Source: CAMDKS01 sp964402975 (GTDB taxonomy: Bacteria; Bdellovibrionota_B; Oligoflexia; Oligoflexales; RGVZ01). Taken from it: 64,000 nucleotides of DNA. Shown in pieces: positions 18,598-26,931 of the stretch. The stretch spans positions 1 to 64,000 of the forward strand of contig CAYOEM010000013.1 in NCBI GenBank assembly GCA_964402975.1. The letters run 5' to 3'. A program made the position numbers and the translations under genes. How positions within the stretch are numbered: the stretch's first letter is position 1; each line of letters starts with the position of its first letter. The notes below the pieces were generated by a model. It had not been told where the DNA came from. It saw nothing but the letters and a program-made list of their open reading frames with translations, and searched no databases.

Positions 18598-19700
18598 AGA
18601 ATTTTCCCCTCATCCGAGTAGATATTATCGTGCTGATCGCGATACTCAAACGACACTTCGAGTCCCTCTGGAGCAGATACGCGGTCAATATTCATGGCCG
18701 GAATCGAGAAGCTGTACGCTTGCAATTTGTCCATTAAGTTTATCTCGTCCCAGGTGTCTTCGCCAATGGCTCGATATTTCATTCGACCATCGACGATATC
18801 GTTTTCTGCGAGTTTACCCAAGACCTGCGCGAGATCACCTGCAGCGACAGCACCAGCGTGCATCTCGGGCTTGCTCGCTAGTTCACGCAATTTATCATCG
18901 TTAGCATCACCGAGCATGACGGTTGCAATCGAAACGGGGACCCTTTTGCCTTCCTCGTCCAATACACCAGGTTTTTTCAGGCGGGAGGCGACAGCCGGAC
19001 CAGCCGAGTCCGTCGGTTCGCCATCGGAGACGAAATAAATTTCTTTGATTGAGCCACTGCGACTGCCAGAAAGAATATCCTCGGCCGCAGCAAGACCCGA
19101 TCCGTAATTAGTGCCGCCAGATGCCGCGCAAAGAGTATCAGCGAGAGCGCCATTCTTTGAGATGTCACCGTATAAGCTCGCAGGTGTGCTATACATAGCT
19201 GAAGATTTCGCAGCAACGCCGCTCGAGAATGTAACAATTGCAAACTGCGCGTTTCCACCGTTAGCAGAAATACCCTGAATGATTGCCTGGACGGCTTTCA
19301 TCCTTCCACAAGAGTTGTTGATCTTAGGGTCGTTACCCCCCCAGCCGGCCATGGAACCCGAAACGTCTATGACGAAGACGATATCACGTGGATAGGTTGT
19401 AGGAGGGCAGACTTTCCCGCTGAATATAAGCGGAGTTCCCGAAAATGAAGCCGATTTAAACTTGTGCTCTCCGCCGCCTTCAATCACAACTTTACTTTTG
19501 AGCCCTGCGGGTGCGGGAGATGGCGCGCTCTTGCACTGCCAGAACCATGTTAGCTGGTCCACGTTTTGACCCTGATAATAAGCATCGTTGTCGCGAGCGT
19601 TGGTGCCGCTGTCGAATTTGGCAGAGCCACAACCTCCCATCATGCAGGCGAGTGTGGATGCGCAGAATAGACGTAGCCAAACGGTTACTAGGGTTTTCAT
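18570..19700 (-). CDS. von Willebrand factor A domain lipoprotein
   Basis: Envelope protein of 376 residues. Seen: N-terminal signal with Cys in MMGGCGSAKF (lipobox-like though Met is at -3), then a VWA domain from about residue 100 with a complete-looking MIDAS start, FVIDVSGSMAG (DxSxS), the conserved threonine region SGGTNYGSG and EIYFVSDGEPTDSAG. C-terminal 90 residues are unassigned. GGAGG lies ten bases before the ATG. MIDAS motifs bind metal-dependent protein ligands; the overlapping TPR protein gene is the best candidate for a partner. No AAA ATPase of a MoxR/VWA chaperone pair is nearby. Confidence 0.82.
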   Translation of the reverse strand: MKTLVTVWLRLFCASTLACMMGGCGSAKFDSGTNARDNDAYYQGQNVDQLTWFWQCKSAPSPAPAGLKSKVVIEGGGEHKFKSASFSGTPLIFSGKVCPPTTYPRDIVFVIDVSGSMAGWGGNDPKINNSCGRMKAVQAIIQGISANGGNAQFAIVTFSSGVAAKSSAMYSTPASLYGDISKNGALADTLCAASGGTNYGSGLAAAEDILSGSRSGSIKEIYFVSDGEPTDSAGPAVASRLKKPGVLDEEGKRVPVSIATVMLGDANDDKLRELASKPEMHAGAVAAGDLAQVLGKLAENDIVDGRMKYRAIGEDTWDEINLMDKLQAYSFSIPAMNIDRVSAPEGLEVSFEYRDQHDNIYSDEGKILWSDLPSKD

Positions 19701-19969
19701 AAGTTGGGTTCCTCCAAATGAGATCAGTCCCTCAAGAGAGAAAGCTGATGTCAGGTGAATGGTCGGACTATTTTAAAGGTGTTTGAGGCAAATCTTTTAA
19801 CCCACCGCAATTATTAACAAAAAATCAACATGTTCGCGGGCTATCAAAAATCTAGCCGTAGCTTTACCAATGATTTCCGGAATTTCTAGGTTTCTTTCGT
19901 CCCTTGAACCCAAAGTTTGATAGAATCTTTGTAAGTGCTTTTTAAGCAATCATGCCAAGGAGTGGTCTC

Positions 19970-20689
19970 ATGAAGAAGAGCGTTTCGTTTTTGTCGGTCA
20001 ACCATTTCGTTCGCAAAATGCCGATCCGGCAAATTTTATTTTCAGTTTTGTTTTTATCGATAGCGATTCAGGGCTGCAGTAGCACTGAGGATGATGCCAG
20101 CATGGAATCCACCGAGCCGGTCGAAGCAGCTCCAGCTGATGCGTCTTCACAAGCACAACCGGCAGCTGATCAAGCGCAGCCGAGTGAAGAGGCTAAGGCT
20201 CAGGCGGAAGCGCCACCACCGGCCTTGGAAACACCTCCAGCGGCGGCTTCGACTCCAACTCCAACGAAGGAGTCAGCAGTTGAAGCCTCTGGCGCGCCAA
20301 TGAATACATCACGGCGAGTCATGTATGTAAAAGTGGACTCGGCCGTTCTACGTGAGCAGCCTGAAGCTAAATCAAAGGTAGTTGGAACCGCCTCCCGCGG
20401 CGATCACTTTCTTGTTTCTGTTGAAGGGGACTGGGCAAAAACAGAAGACGGCCGTTACATCTCGATGAAAGTTCTGAGTGAGAAAGGTGTTGGTCGATCG
20501 AAAAAATCAGCAGACTGGGGGCAGTCGCAAGGGTCCGAGGAGCAGCCTAAAAAAAAGCGGTCCAAGAAGCGTAAATCGGCCGCTCCTGCCAATACATCCG
20601 GAGCGAGTGATTCTGCTAGTGGAGCGACACCTGGTTCAGCAAGCGATGCACCTGCCGCAGTTGATGCCAAGGATGAGGCGAAGCCTTAA
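19970..20689 (+). CDS. SH3-domain lipoprotein with Pro/Ala-rich linker
   Basis: 239-residue envelope lipoprotein. Seen: a signal peptide ending in SIAIQGCSS with a usable lipobox, an acidic Ala/Pro/Gln-rich linker (residues 25-110) suited to crossing the periplasm, a bacterial SH3 domain (VDSAVLREQPEAKSKVVGTASRG through GDWAKTEDGRYI, residues 115-165), and a Lys-rich then Ser/Ala-rich tail. AAGGAG at 19957-19962 selects the ATG at 19970 over an upstream in-frame ATG. SH3b domains commonly bind peptidoglycan. It leads a plus-strand run into mlaE and the GT51 fusion. Confidence 0.78.
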   Translation: MKKSVSFLSVNHFVRKMPIRQILFSVLFLSIAIQGCSSTEDDASMESTEPVEAAPADASSQAQPAADQAQPSEEAKAQAEAPPPALETPPAAASTPTPTKESAVEASGAPMNTSRRVMYVKVDSAVLREQPEAKSKVVGTASRGDHFLVSVEGDWAKTEDGRYISMKVLSEKGVGRSKKSADWGQSQGSEEQPKKKRSKKRKSAAPANTSGASDSASGATPGSASDAPAAVDAKDEAKP

Positions 20690-20745
20690 CGTCTCTAGCC
20701 GAAGTAACTAGCTGAGGGCGACAGTATAAATGATCAGAGGGCATT

Positions 20746-21579
20746 TTGAGGGTTATTGTTGAGTCAATCGGAAGGTCTATTACTGGCGACGGACTAAAGT
20801 CTGTGTTGCAGGCTGCGATTGTGCAGCCTGTGTCTTTAGTCGGGGCCATCATGAATTTTCTCGGCAACACGCTTCTTCGATCGTTTCGGCCTGCCATGTC
20901 CATCGGACTGTTTCTGAAGCAGTGTGAGTTTGTTGGAAACCAAAGTATTGGCGTTATGATTTTATCTGGAATGATGATAGGCGCCGTCTTTGGATTGCAG
21001 TTTGGAGAGATGTTTCGGGTTTTTGGCGCCGAGGGTATGATAGGAGCTGCCGCTGGCTATGCTCTCAGTAAAGAGTTGGCTCCTGTTGTTGGCTCTTTTC
21101 TCGTGACAGCCCGCGCCGGCAGTTCCATGGCCGCAGAGATCGCAACCATGCGGGTCAATGAACAGATCGACGCCATGAGAGTCATGGCTGTTAATCCATA
21201 CAATTACCTCGTAGCTCCAAGGATCTGGGCTAGCGTCGTCATGATGCCGCTTTTGACGATGATTTTCATTATTTCGGGCGTCTTTTGCTCATTTGTCATT
21301 GGTGTCGCGATATACGACGTGGATCTAGCGGTGTTCTTCGACAAGATCCAGTGGATCGTTAAGCCAAGGCATTTGTGGGAAGGTGGTCAGAAGGCGATGA
21401 TCTTTGGTCTCATTCTTTCGGTTATAGGGTGTTTCAAGGGTTTCAATGCCAGCGGCGGAGCGAAAGGTGTGGGACGTGCGACAACGGAGGCCGTTGTGAT
21501 GTCGCTGGTAACCATTCTCGTGGTCGACTTCTTTATTAGCTATCTGAATTACCTGCAGGGTCAGGATGGCATTCTTTAG
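20746..21579 (+). CDS. mlaE: MlaE-family lipid ABC transporter permease
   Basis: Inner-membrane permease of the Mla/MCE phospholipid transport system. Seen: about six hydrophobic stretches and the conserved MlaE core KELAPVVGSFLVTARAGSSMAAEIATMRVNEQIDAMRVM near residues 105-145, followed by PRIWASVVMMPLLT and CFKGFNASGGAKGVGRATTEAVV at the C-terminus. TTG start with AGAGGG upstream; the first 25 residues are more variable. The ATPase (MlaF) and MCE protein (MlaD) are not adjacent, so the rest of the transporter must be encoded elsewhere. Confidence 0.93.
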   Translation: MRVIVESIGRSITGDGLKSVLQAAIVQPVSLVGAIMNFLGNTLLRSFRPAMSIGLFLKQCEFVGNQSIGVMILSGMMIGAVFGLQFGEMFRVFGAEGMIGAAAGYALSKELAPVVGSFLVTARAGSSMAAEIATMRVNEQIDAMRVMAVNPYNYLVAPRIWASVVMMPLLTMIFIISGVFCSFVIGVAIYDVDLAVFFDKIQWIVKPRHLWEGGQKAMIFGLILSVIGCFKGFNASGGAKGVGRATTEAVVMSLVTILVVDFFISYLNYLQGQDGIL

Positions 21580-21602
21580 TTTTTCAGGGGAGTCTTGGTA
21601 TC

Positions 21603-23702
21603 GTGTGGCAGATGGATCCACCACCAGACAATCAATTGCAGGGTGGAGTTAGTTCAAGACTTCGTCTCGCTCTAGGATTATTTATTGGGGCGATATTACT
21701 TGGCATCTCGTCTTATTTCGTAGCCGATGCAGTTACGGAAAAAATCGCTCTAAAGTTGAAAGATCAAATTAAACGAGCCCGTTCGCGGCATGGGTTGATC
21801 ATTGAGTATGAATCCATGGACGTCGGTTTGGGTTTTGTGACATTTGAAAAATTGGCCGTCGGACGACAGCCTTGGGTCGTTGTCGAGGGGCTTCGCGTCG
21901 AGCTATCGCTAAATCCGTTCGCAGATTTTTTAAGGCCTAACAAAATTGCAATGAAGAAACTCGGAGTGAATTTATCCCCTTCCGAGGAACTTTGGCCTGC
22001 CGAGCTAATAGAACTGAAAAAAAAGATCCTGGGAAACAAACAATTAAATACAAATCGTAACGACGTTACCGGGGCGGCTTTTTTAGCAAAACGCCTTGAG
22101 TTTATGATTGAACGGTTTGAGTGGAGTGATGGGAAAAAATCTCTTTTGGTTATGGAGGACACATCGACGACACTGCGATTGTTAGAGCGTCGATTCGCGT
22201 TGAGAACGGTTTCGGTCGTAGCCATGGACCGAGTGAAGGAGAGTTATCTCGAGGCCGAGTTGAATGGCGCGCCCGATCAGCAAATTAAATTAAATATTCG
22301 CGGCAGACCTGAGTTCAGGGGTCGGCCAGCTTGGGCTGCAAGTTGTCTGATCCGGCGTGATCCTCTCGCAGTGAAGTGTGATGTTGATGCAGATCGTCTC
22401 CCCGATTTGGTGCTGACCCCGTTCCAGTCGAGGTTGGGCAAGGCTTTTAAACCTGGCTACAAGGGCGGCATTGGGCTTGAAGCTTTAGACGGCCGCCAAT
22501 TAAAGCGTATGCGCGTCAGTACGCGCGGTGTTATTGAAAACATTATCGTTGAATACTCCTCACTATCATTGAATCCCGTGGGTCCAGTAAATATTCGCGT
22601 AAACATGGATTTAGATGTCGATGCTCAAGAACGTTCTATCAGCGCCGGCGGCTCCGAGTTATTTGTCTATGCGCCCGGAGCTACGGATGGTGAGGGGGTT
22701 AACGTTTCGGCTGAATTTGCACTGAGCCTCGCAAAAAACAATGGTGCAGACATCCTTCCGCACGGCAATTTCCAATTAAACGCTGATAAAATAGACTGTT
22801 CAGCATTGATCAATACTATCCCGCACTCGTTTGCGCCGGAATTTTTGGGCTTTGAAATGGATGGAACAGCAGCTTTACGAGCCCAGATCAATTTAGATGA
22901 CAAAGGGGCCAAATTTTCAATATCGGGATCTCGTTTCGACTGTAACGTCACCAAAACTCCTGAAATGTACAGCGCCGACTATCTTGCAGGAGCGTTTGTG
23001 ATCGAGCGGCAAACGCCGAGCGGTAAAATTACCATTCCAGTGGATCCCGTTAGGCCTTATTTCGTCTCGTATAAAGACATTCCGATTTTGGTTCGATCGG
23101 CTTTTATTTCCAGCGAAGACACTGGTTTTTTCAGCCATCGAGGCGTTGAGATCGGGGCTATCGTGGGTGCAGTGCAAAAAAACGCGGAAGCAAAACGAGC
23201 GGCGGTAGGCGGTTCAACCATAACCATGCAGACAGTCAAGAATTTATTTTTAGCTCGAGATAAAACAATTTCGAGAAAGCTACAGGAGATGTTTTTGGCA
23301 TGGCATCTTGAGCGTACGATAACCAAAGAACGGATTCTTGAGATATATCTGAATATGGTTGAATTTGGTCCGGGCCTTTACGGCATCGGACGAGCCAGTC
23401 AAAAGTTTTTTAACAAAGATCCAAACGATTTGACGTTAAAAGAGGCTATTTATCTGGCGTCATTGCTACCGGCACCGATTCCTCGTTATCGGTATTTTTG
23501 TGCGGGCGAGTTAACTCCAAATTACAACAAGATCGTTAAGCAACTTTTAGATCGCATGTTGGCTCTCGGTAGAATTACAGCATCGCAATATCAGACGGCT
23601 TTAGCCGAAAAACTCGAGTTCTCTAAGATTGAAAGAGAGTCAGCGTGCGCGGATATTCGCGCCCACGAGGCCCAAAACTCTGAGGGATCGGCTGAGGATT
23701 AG
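21603..23702 (+). CDS. AsmA-like domain fused to GT51 peptidoglycan glycosyltransferase
   Basis: A 699-residue membrane protein. Seen: an N-terminal transmembrane helix (LALGLFIGAILLGISSYFVA), then about 430 residues of strand-rich sequence resembling AsmA/TamB-type lipid-transfer domains (GLIIEYESMDVGLGFVTFEKLAVG, VVVEGLRVELSLNPFADF), and a GT51 transglycosylase domain from about residue 480: ISSEDTGFFSHRGVE near 503 with the catalytic Glu, GGSTITMQTVKNLFL near 535 and EIYLNMVEFGPGLYGI. There is no penicillin-binding transpeptidase domain. GTG start 10 bases after AGGGGAG. It follows mlaE by 23 bases, so lipid transport and wall growth may be linked. Confidence 0.85.
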   Translation: MWQMDPPPDNQLQGGVSSRLRLALGLFIGAILLGISSYFVADAVTEKIALKLKDQIKRARSRHGLIIEYESMDVGLGFVTFEKLAVGRQPWVVVEGLRVELSLNPFADFLRPNKIAMKKLGVNLSPSEELWPAELIELKKKILGNKQLNTNRNDVTGAAFLAKRLEFMIERFEWSDGKKSLLVMEDTSTTLRLLERRFALRTVSVVAMDRVKESYLEAELNGAPDQQIKLNIRGRPEFRGRPAWAASCLIRRDPLAVKCDVDADRLPDLVLTPFQSRLGKAFKPGYKGGIGLEALDGRQLKRMRVSTRGVIENIIVEYSSLSLNPVGPVNIRVNMDLDVDAQERSISAGGSELFVYAPGATDGEGVNVSAEFALSLAKNNGADILPHGNFQLNADKIDCSALINTIPHSFAPEFLGFEMDGTAALRAQINLDDKGAKFSISGSRFDCNVTKTPEMYSADYLAGAFVIERQTPSGKITIPVDPVRPYFVSYKDIPILVRSAFISSEDTGFFSHRGVEIGAIVGAVQKNAEAKRAAVGGSTITMQTVKNLFLARDKTISRKLQEMFLAWHLERTITKERILEIYLNMVEFGPGLYGIGRASQKFFNKDPNDLTLKEAIYLASLLPAPIPRYRYFCAGELTPNYNKIVKQLLDRMLALGRITASQYQTALAEKLEFSKIERESACADIRAHEAQNSEGSAED

Positions 23703-24592
23703 AGCGTAAACCGCTGAGGGCTTTCAAGATCGGCGTACGGTTCAAATTTTTTGGCTGAGTTCAAACGGATTTTACTCATAGCGCACGTTGAATCGTGGGT
23801 GAAAAAAATCCACGAATCTTCGTTCGCAAACCTAGAGTAGAAAGTCCTTTTTTCATCGATAACTTGCTCCGCAAAGCGGTCGTAACCCATCGTGATCGGT
23901 AAGTGTACCCAAGCTTTTCCGGGTATTAAATCCCCCGCAAAGACAATGGACTTACCATTTGCTTGGGCCACGGTATGCATGTGACCCGGTGTGTGGCCGT
24001 GGGAGTAAGAGAACGATATAAAATTTGGCAGTTCATCACTTTGTTCGCAGTCATTAACTAAGACGAGCCGACCACTTCGCTCTAGAAGCTCTTGTAGTTC
24101 TGGTATAAACGATGCTCTGTCCCTTGGGTGAGGTGATTTAGCTCGGTCAAACGCCGTGCGACTGACCACGTATTTGGCGCGGGGGAATAAAAGACGGTCT
24201 CCGCTAGCTTGGCGATCTTTCCAGGACGGTAAGAGGCCGCCCGCATGGTCAAAATGCAGATGGGACAAGATGACAAAATCAATTTCAGAATGATCGATAC
24301 CAAGTTGGTTGAGGTTTTCAATTAGGCGGTGTCCGGAATCGACGACGCCGTAGCGATCGGCAAGTTTTGGTTCAAAAAAACTTCCAATGCCGGTTTCGCA
24401 CAGGATTTTTTTTCCGTCACACTCGAGCAACATAGACCTGCAGCTCAGCGGGATTCGACCTAGCGTGTCCGGTGTAATCCACTTTTCCCAGACCGTTCGC
24501 GGAGCGTTACCGAACATGGCGCCGCCGTCAAGCCGCTGAACATTTCCCTCGACCGCTGTAACCCTGAGGTCTCGCACAAACTGTTTTTCCAT
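23699..24592 (-). CDS. metallo-beta-lactamase-fold hydrolase
   Basis: A 297-residue MBL-fold enzyme. Seen: the metal motif SHLHFDHAGGLLP near residue 110, His in SYSHGHTPGHMHTVA, Asp in IVFAGDLIPGKAW and a late FFTHDSTCA that would give the last His ligand. The HxHxDH arrangement and YDRFAEQVIDEK tail resemble the AHL-lactonase/AidC and glyoxalase-II-like branches; the substrate is not determined. No signal peptide. Its stop overlaps the converging GT51-fusion stop in a shared TTAG. Confidence 0.85.
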   Translation of the reverse strand: MEKQFVRDLRVTAVEGNVQRLDGGAMFGNAPRTVWEKWITPDTLGRIPLSCRSMLLECDGKKILCETGIGSFFEPKLADRYGVVDSGHRLIENLNQLGIDHSEIDFVILSHLHFDHAGGLLPSWKDRQASGDRLLFPRAKYVVSRTAFDRAKSPHPRDRASFIPELQELLERSGRLVLVNDCEQSDELPNFISFSYSHGHTPGHMHTVAQANGKSIVFAGDLIPGKAWVHLPITMGYDRFAEQVIDEKRTFYSRFANEDSWIFFTHDSTCAMSKIRLNSAKKFEPYADLESPQRFTL

Positions 24593-24978
24593 TCAAACTT
24601 TTCGAAAAAATAAAACCGCCGCATTTAACGGTCGGAAATTTAGAACTCGTGATGGTGTCAAAAATGAAGTTGTTCTTCAAGCATTTGCTGTGACTAATTT
24701 TTGGCTTGTTTATTAACTATGCGAATAGGTGAAGTCCTTGTAGGACAACGAATTTATCGGGTCAGTTGGCTCTCTTATTCACAAAACCTGTGGATAAATA
24801 TTTAGATCGTGTAAAGAGGGGGTTCGACTCCTTTTTCCATAAAACTTAATAATTACAGGTCTTTGCTAAAAAAAAAGGCTCATTCGTTAAGTATAGGGCA
24901 AATTTTGCCGATAACTCCTCGTAAGTCAGAGGCTGGCTTGGTTGTCGGCCTTTTGCCTTGCGGAGATGGGCTAACTAA
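24593..24978. other. AT-rich gap with paired DnaA-like boxes
   Basis: 386 bases between the divergent hydrolase and metallopeptidase genes. It contains A/T-rich runs (24715-24730, 24840-24880) and two inverted DnaA-box matches listed separately. No open frame or RNA gene was seen. It presumably carries promoters for both flanking genes. Confidence 0.6.
24775..24797. promoter_or_regulatory. inverted pair of DnaA boxes
   Basis: TTATTCACA at 24775-24783 and TGTGGATAA at 24789-24797 face each other across five bases. The second is an exact match, in reverse, to the TTATCCACA DnaA box; the first matches the relaxed TTATNCACA form. They lie about 180 bases upstream of the metallopeptidase gene. 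Chance occurrence of a close pair is unlikely but possible. Confidence 0.5.
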
Positions 24979-26787
24979 ATGAAATTAATGTATAAAAACA
25001 AGTCAGGGATTCTGCGCTTCAGCTTCGTGTCGCTATTGGCGTCATCGACGGCCTACGCTGGCGGTTTTTTTAAGACACTCCCCGAGGTTCTCGACCGGGA
25101 ATGGAGCTCTTTTGAGGTAAAGGCAGCGACCAGACTCGATTCAGGGCAATTAAGTTTATCGCCGGCAGAGCGTTTTGAATTGCTACGAAAGCATCTGAAT
25201 CACCATGGACTACATCCACTTTTAAATATCGTCGCCAAGCCATTGGATTATGACGTGAAGCCTCATGGCGACTTATCGAGTGAGCTTGGGCTCACTGTTA
25301 AGGAGTTCGCGGTTCGCGTCGGGGCATATGATGTGTGCAAGGCTGGTTTCAAGACCGTGGATGCCAGCCGCGGTGTGTCGCACGTTGTAGGGCTGGTTCC
25401 AAAAGTGGACGCGGTGTATCCGTTTCATGACGATGCGTGGCCTGACGTGAACTCGGCAGTAGAGCAGGCGAGTGTCGCCGTCCATCAATTAACGGGCGGC
25501 CAAAATCTGTCCGTGACGTTAGTGTCCAGATGTCTATATCCAGCTTCCGGCGAATTGATGCCTGTATGGAAGATCATCGTAACGTCTGATAAGTCGCCAT
25601 TCGTAACCTATGTAGGGGATTCGGGAGTCCTTGAGGGTGATGCGATGGCTTTTGATGCAACCGCTCAAGTGCGCGCTTACCAGTCGAACTCCAAAGACTC
25701 TGATCCCAATAAGAGAGCTCTTGTAAACTTCACCGTTGAAGTTTCAGGTGATGGTACGTTAACCAATGATTATTTCATGACAGCGTTTGGAAACAGCGCA
25801 ACCCGCAATCAAGCCCCCTTCGACGCCGATCAAACAAATCCTGATCACTTTAATGAGCAATCGACTTTTGCCCATGTGAACCGTCAATTCCAATTTGTAA
25901 GTCAAAATGGCTATGTCTGGAAGGGGCCAAAGCCCATTAAAGTATTTACGTCTTACCCGTCGAGCCGAGAGAGTAACGCTCAGTACATTCCATTTAATGG
26001 TTCAACAGGCCCCATGATCATTATCGGACCTGGAAAATCAGGAGAGTTAACTAATCTGGCGACAGATAGTGACGTTGTCAGCCATGAGTTTGGTCACCAT
26101 GTTGTTTATGGATCTGTGACGGAAGTTCCGTCAGGTAGTGAGTCTCTAGTGATTCATGAGGGTTTAGCCGATGCCTTAACATTCTATGCGTCCGGGGATT
26201 ACTGTCTAGGGGAGTCGATTTGTCCTTATCCCGAAGACCCGAAGAAATTCTGTCAGGTTCTAGGTCAGTGTTTAAGGACGGCCAACATTTCTAATAAATA
26301 TAGAGATTCGGCCTACCTGGCGTCCGGGCCGCATGCGCGTGGGCAAGTCGTGTCTGCGATGTTTGCGGATCTGAAGAAATCCGGGAAGATACCCGCAGAA
26401 AATCTTCATAAACTACTGATTGCAGCAGTCACGTATTTGCCAAAAGAGGCGAGCATTAAGGCATTGATTGTTGCCGTGTTGGATGCGGACTTCACGCTTT
26501 ACAACCAGCAATATTCAACCATTATAAAAGAGACAGCTCTAGCTCGAGGTATGGGGATTGAAGACCTTGGGATTGATCTGGCTGACGTCGATGGAAAAGC
26601 GCCAACTGAGGGTACTAAAGCTAAGAAAGAAAGTGGATTTATGGGGCTCTGCTCAATCGGGAGTAGTGGCAATCAAAGCACGGCATCCGTTCTGGGATTG
26701 TTCGTTCTTCTTGCGCTGCCAATCGTATGGCAGTTGGCGAGAAAGCCCGTACCTGCCATTGCCCGTAAACGCAAAAACAGGAATTAA
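24979..26787 (+). CDS. exported gluzincin metallopeptidase with C-terminal membrane anchor
   Basis: 602 residues. Seen: a signal peptide (LRFSFVSLLASSTAYAGG), a long propeptide-like region to about residue 220, and a catalytic domain with DSDVVSHEFGHHVVYG near 367 (HEXXH) and VIHEGLADALTFYASGDYC near 391, whose Glu lies about 24 residues on, as in M4/M36-type thermolysin-like peptidases. The C-terminus is tripartite: Cys-containing GLCSIGSSGNQ, a hydrophobic helix SVLGLFVLLALPIVWQLA and a basic tail RKRKNRN, which resembles MYXO-CTERM or GlyGly-CTERM sorting signals. GGAG lies upstream but at long spacing. Confidence 0.82.
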   Translation: MKLMYKNKSGILRFSFVSLLASSTAYAGGFFKTLPEVLDREWSSFEVKAATRLDSGQLSLSPAERFELLRKHLNHHGLHPLLNIVAKPLDYDVKPHGDLSSELGLTVKEFAVRVGAYDVCKAGFKTVDASRGVSHVVGLVPKVDAVYPFHDDAWPDVNSAVEQASVAVHQLTGGQNLSVTLVSRCLYPASGELMPVWKIIVTSDKSPFVTYVGDSGVLEGDAMAFDATAQVRAYQSNSKDSDPNKRALVNFTVEVSGDGTLTNDYFMTAFGNSATRNQAPFDADQTNPDHFNEQSTFAHVNRQFQFVSQNGYVWKGPKPIKVFTSYPSSRESNAQYIPFNGSTGPMIIIGPGKSGELTNLATDSDVVSHEFGHHVVYGSVTEVPSGSESLVIHEGLADALTFYASGDYCLGESICPYPEDPKKFCQVLGQCLRTANISNKYRDSAYLASGPHARGQVVSAMFADLKKSGKIPAENLHKLLIAAVTYLPKEASIKALIVAVLDADFTLYNQQYSTIIKETALARGMGIEDLGIDLADVDGKAPTEGTKAKKESGFMGLCSIGSSGNQSTASVLGLFVLLALPIVWQLARKPVPAIARKRKNRN

Positions 26788-26931
26788 TCCTTAATTTTTC
26801 AGACAGATCTTAATGGTGTGAAATTTCTGCCTAGATCGGAGTTGATCGGTGGGCTTTAGTTTACATCTAGTATACCGATTTAATGCTCGCGTGGTGTTTC
26901 TGTTTTAGCATTTTTGAAAGGAGCCAGCCCC

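Noticed and set aside
20746..21579. Complete Mla transporter operon
   Set aside because: Only the permease is present; neither neighbour has an ABC ATPase or MCE motif.
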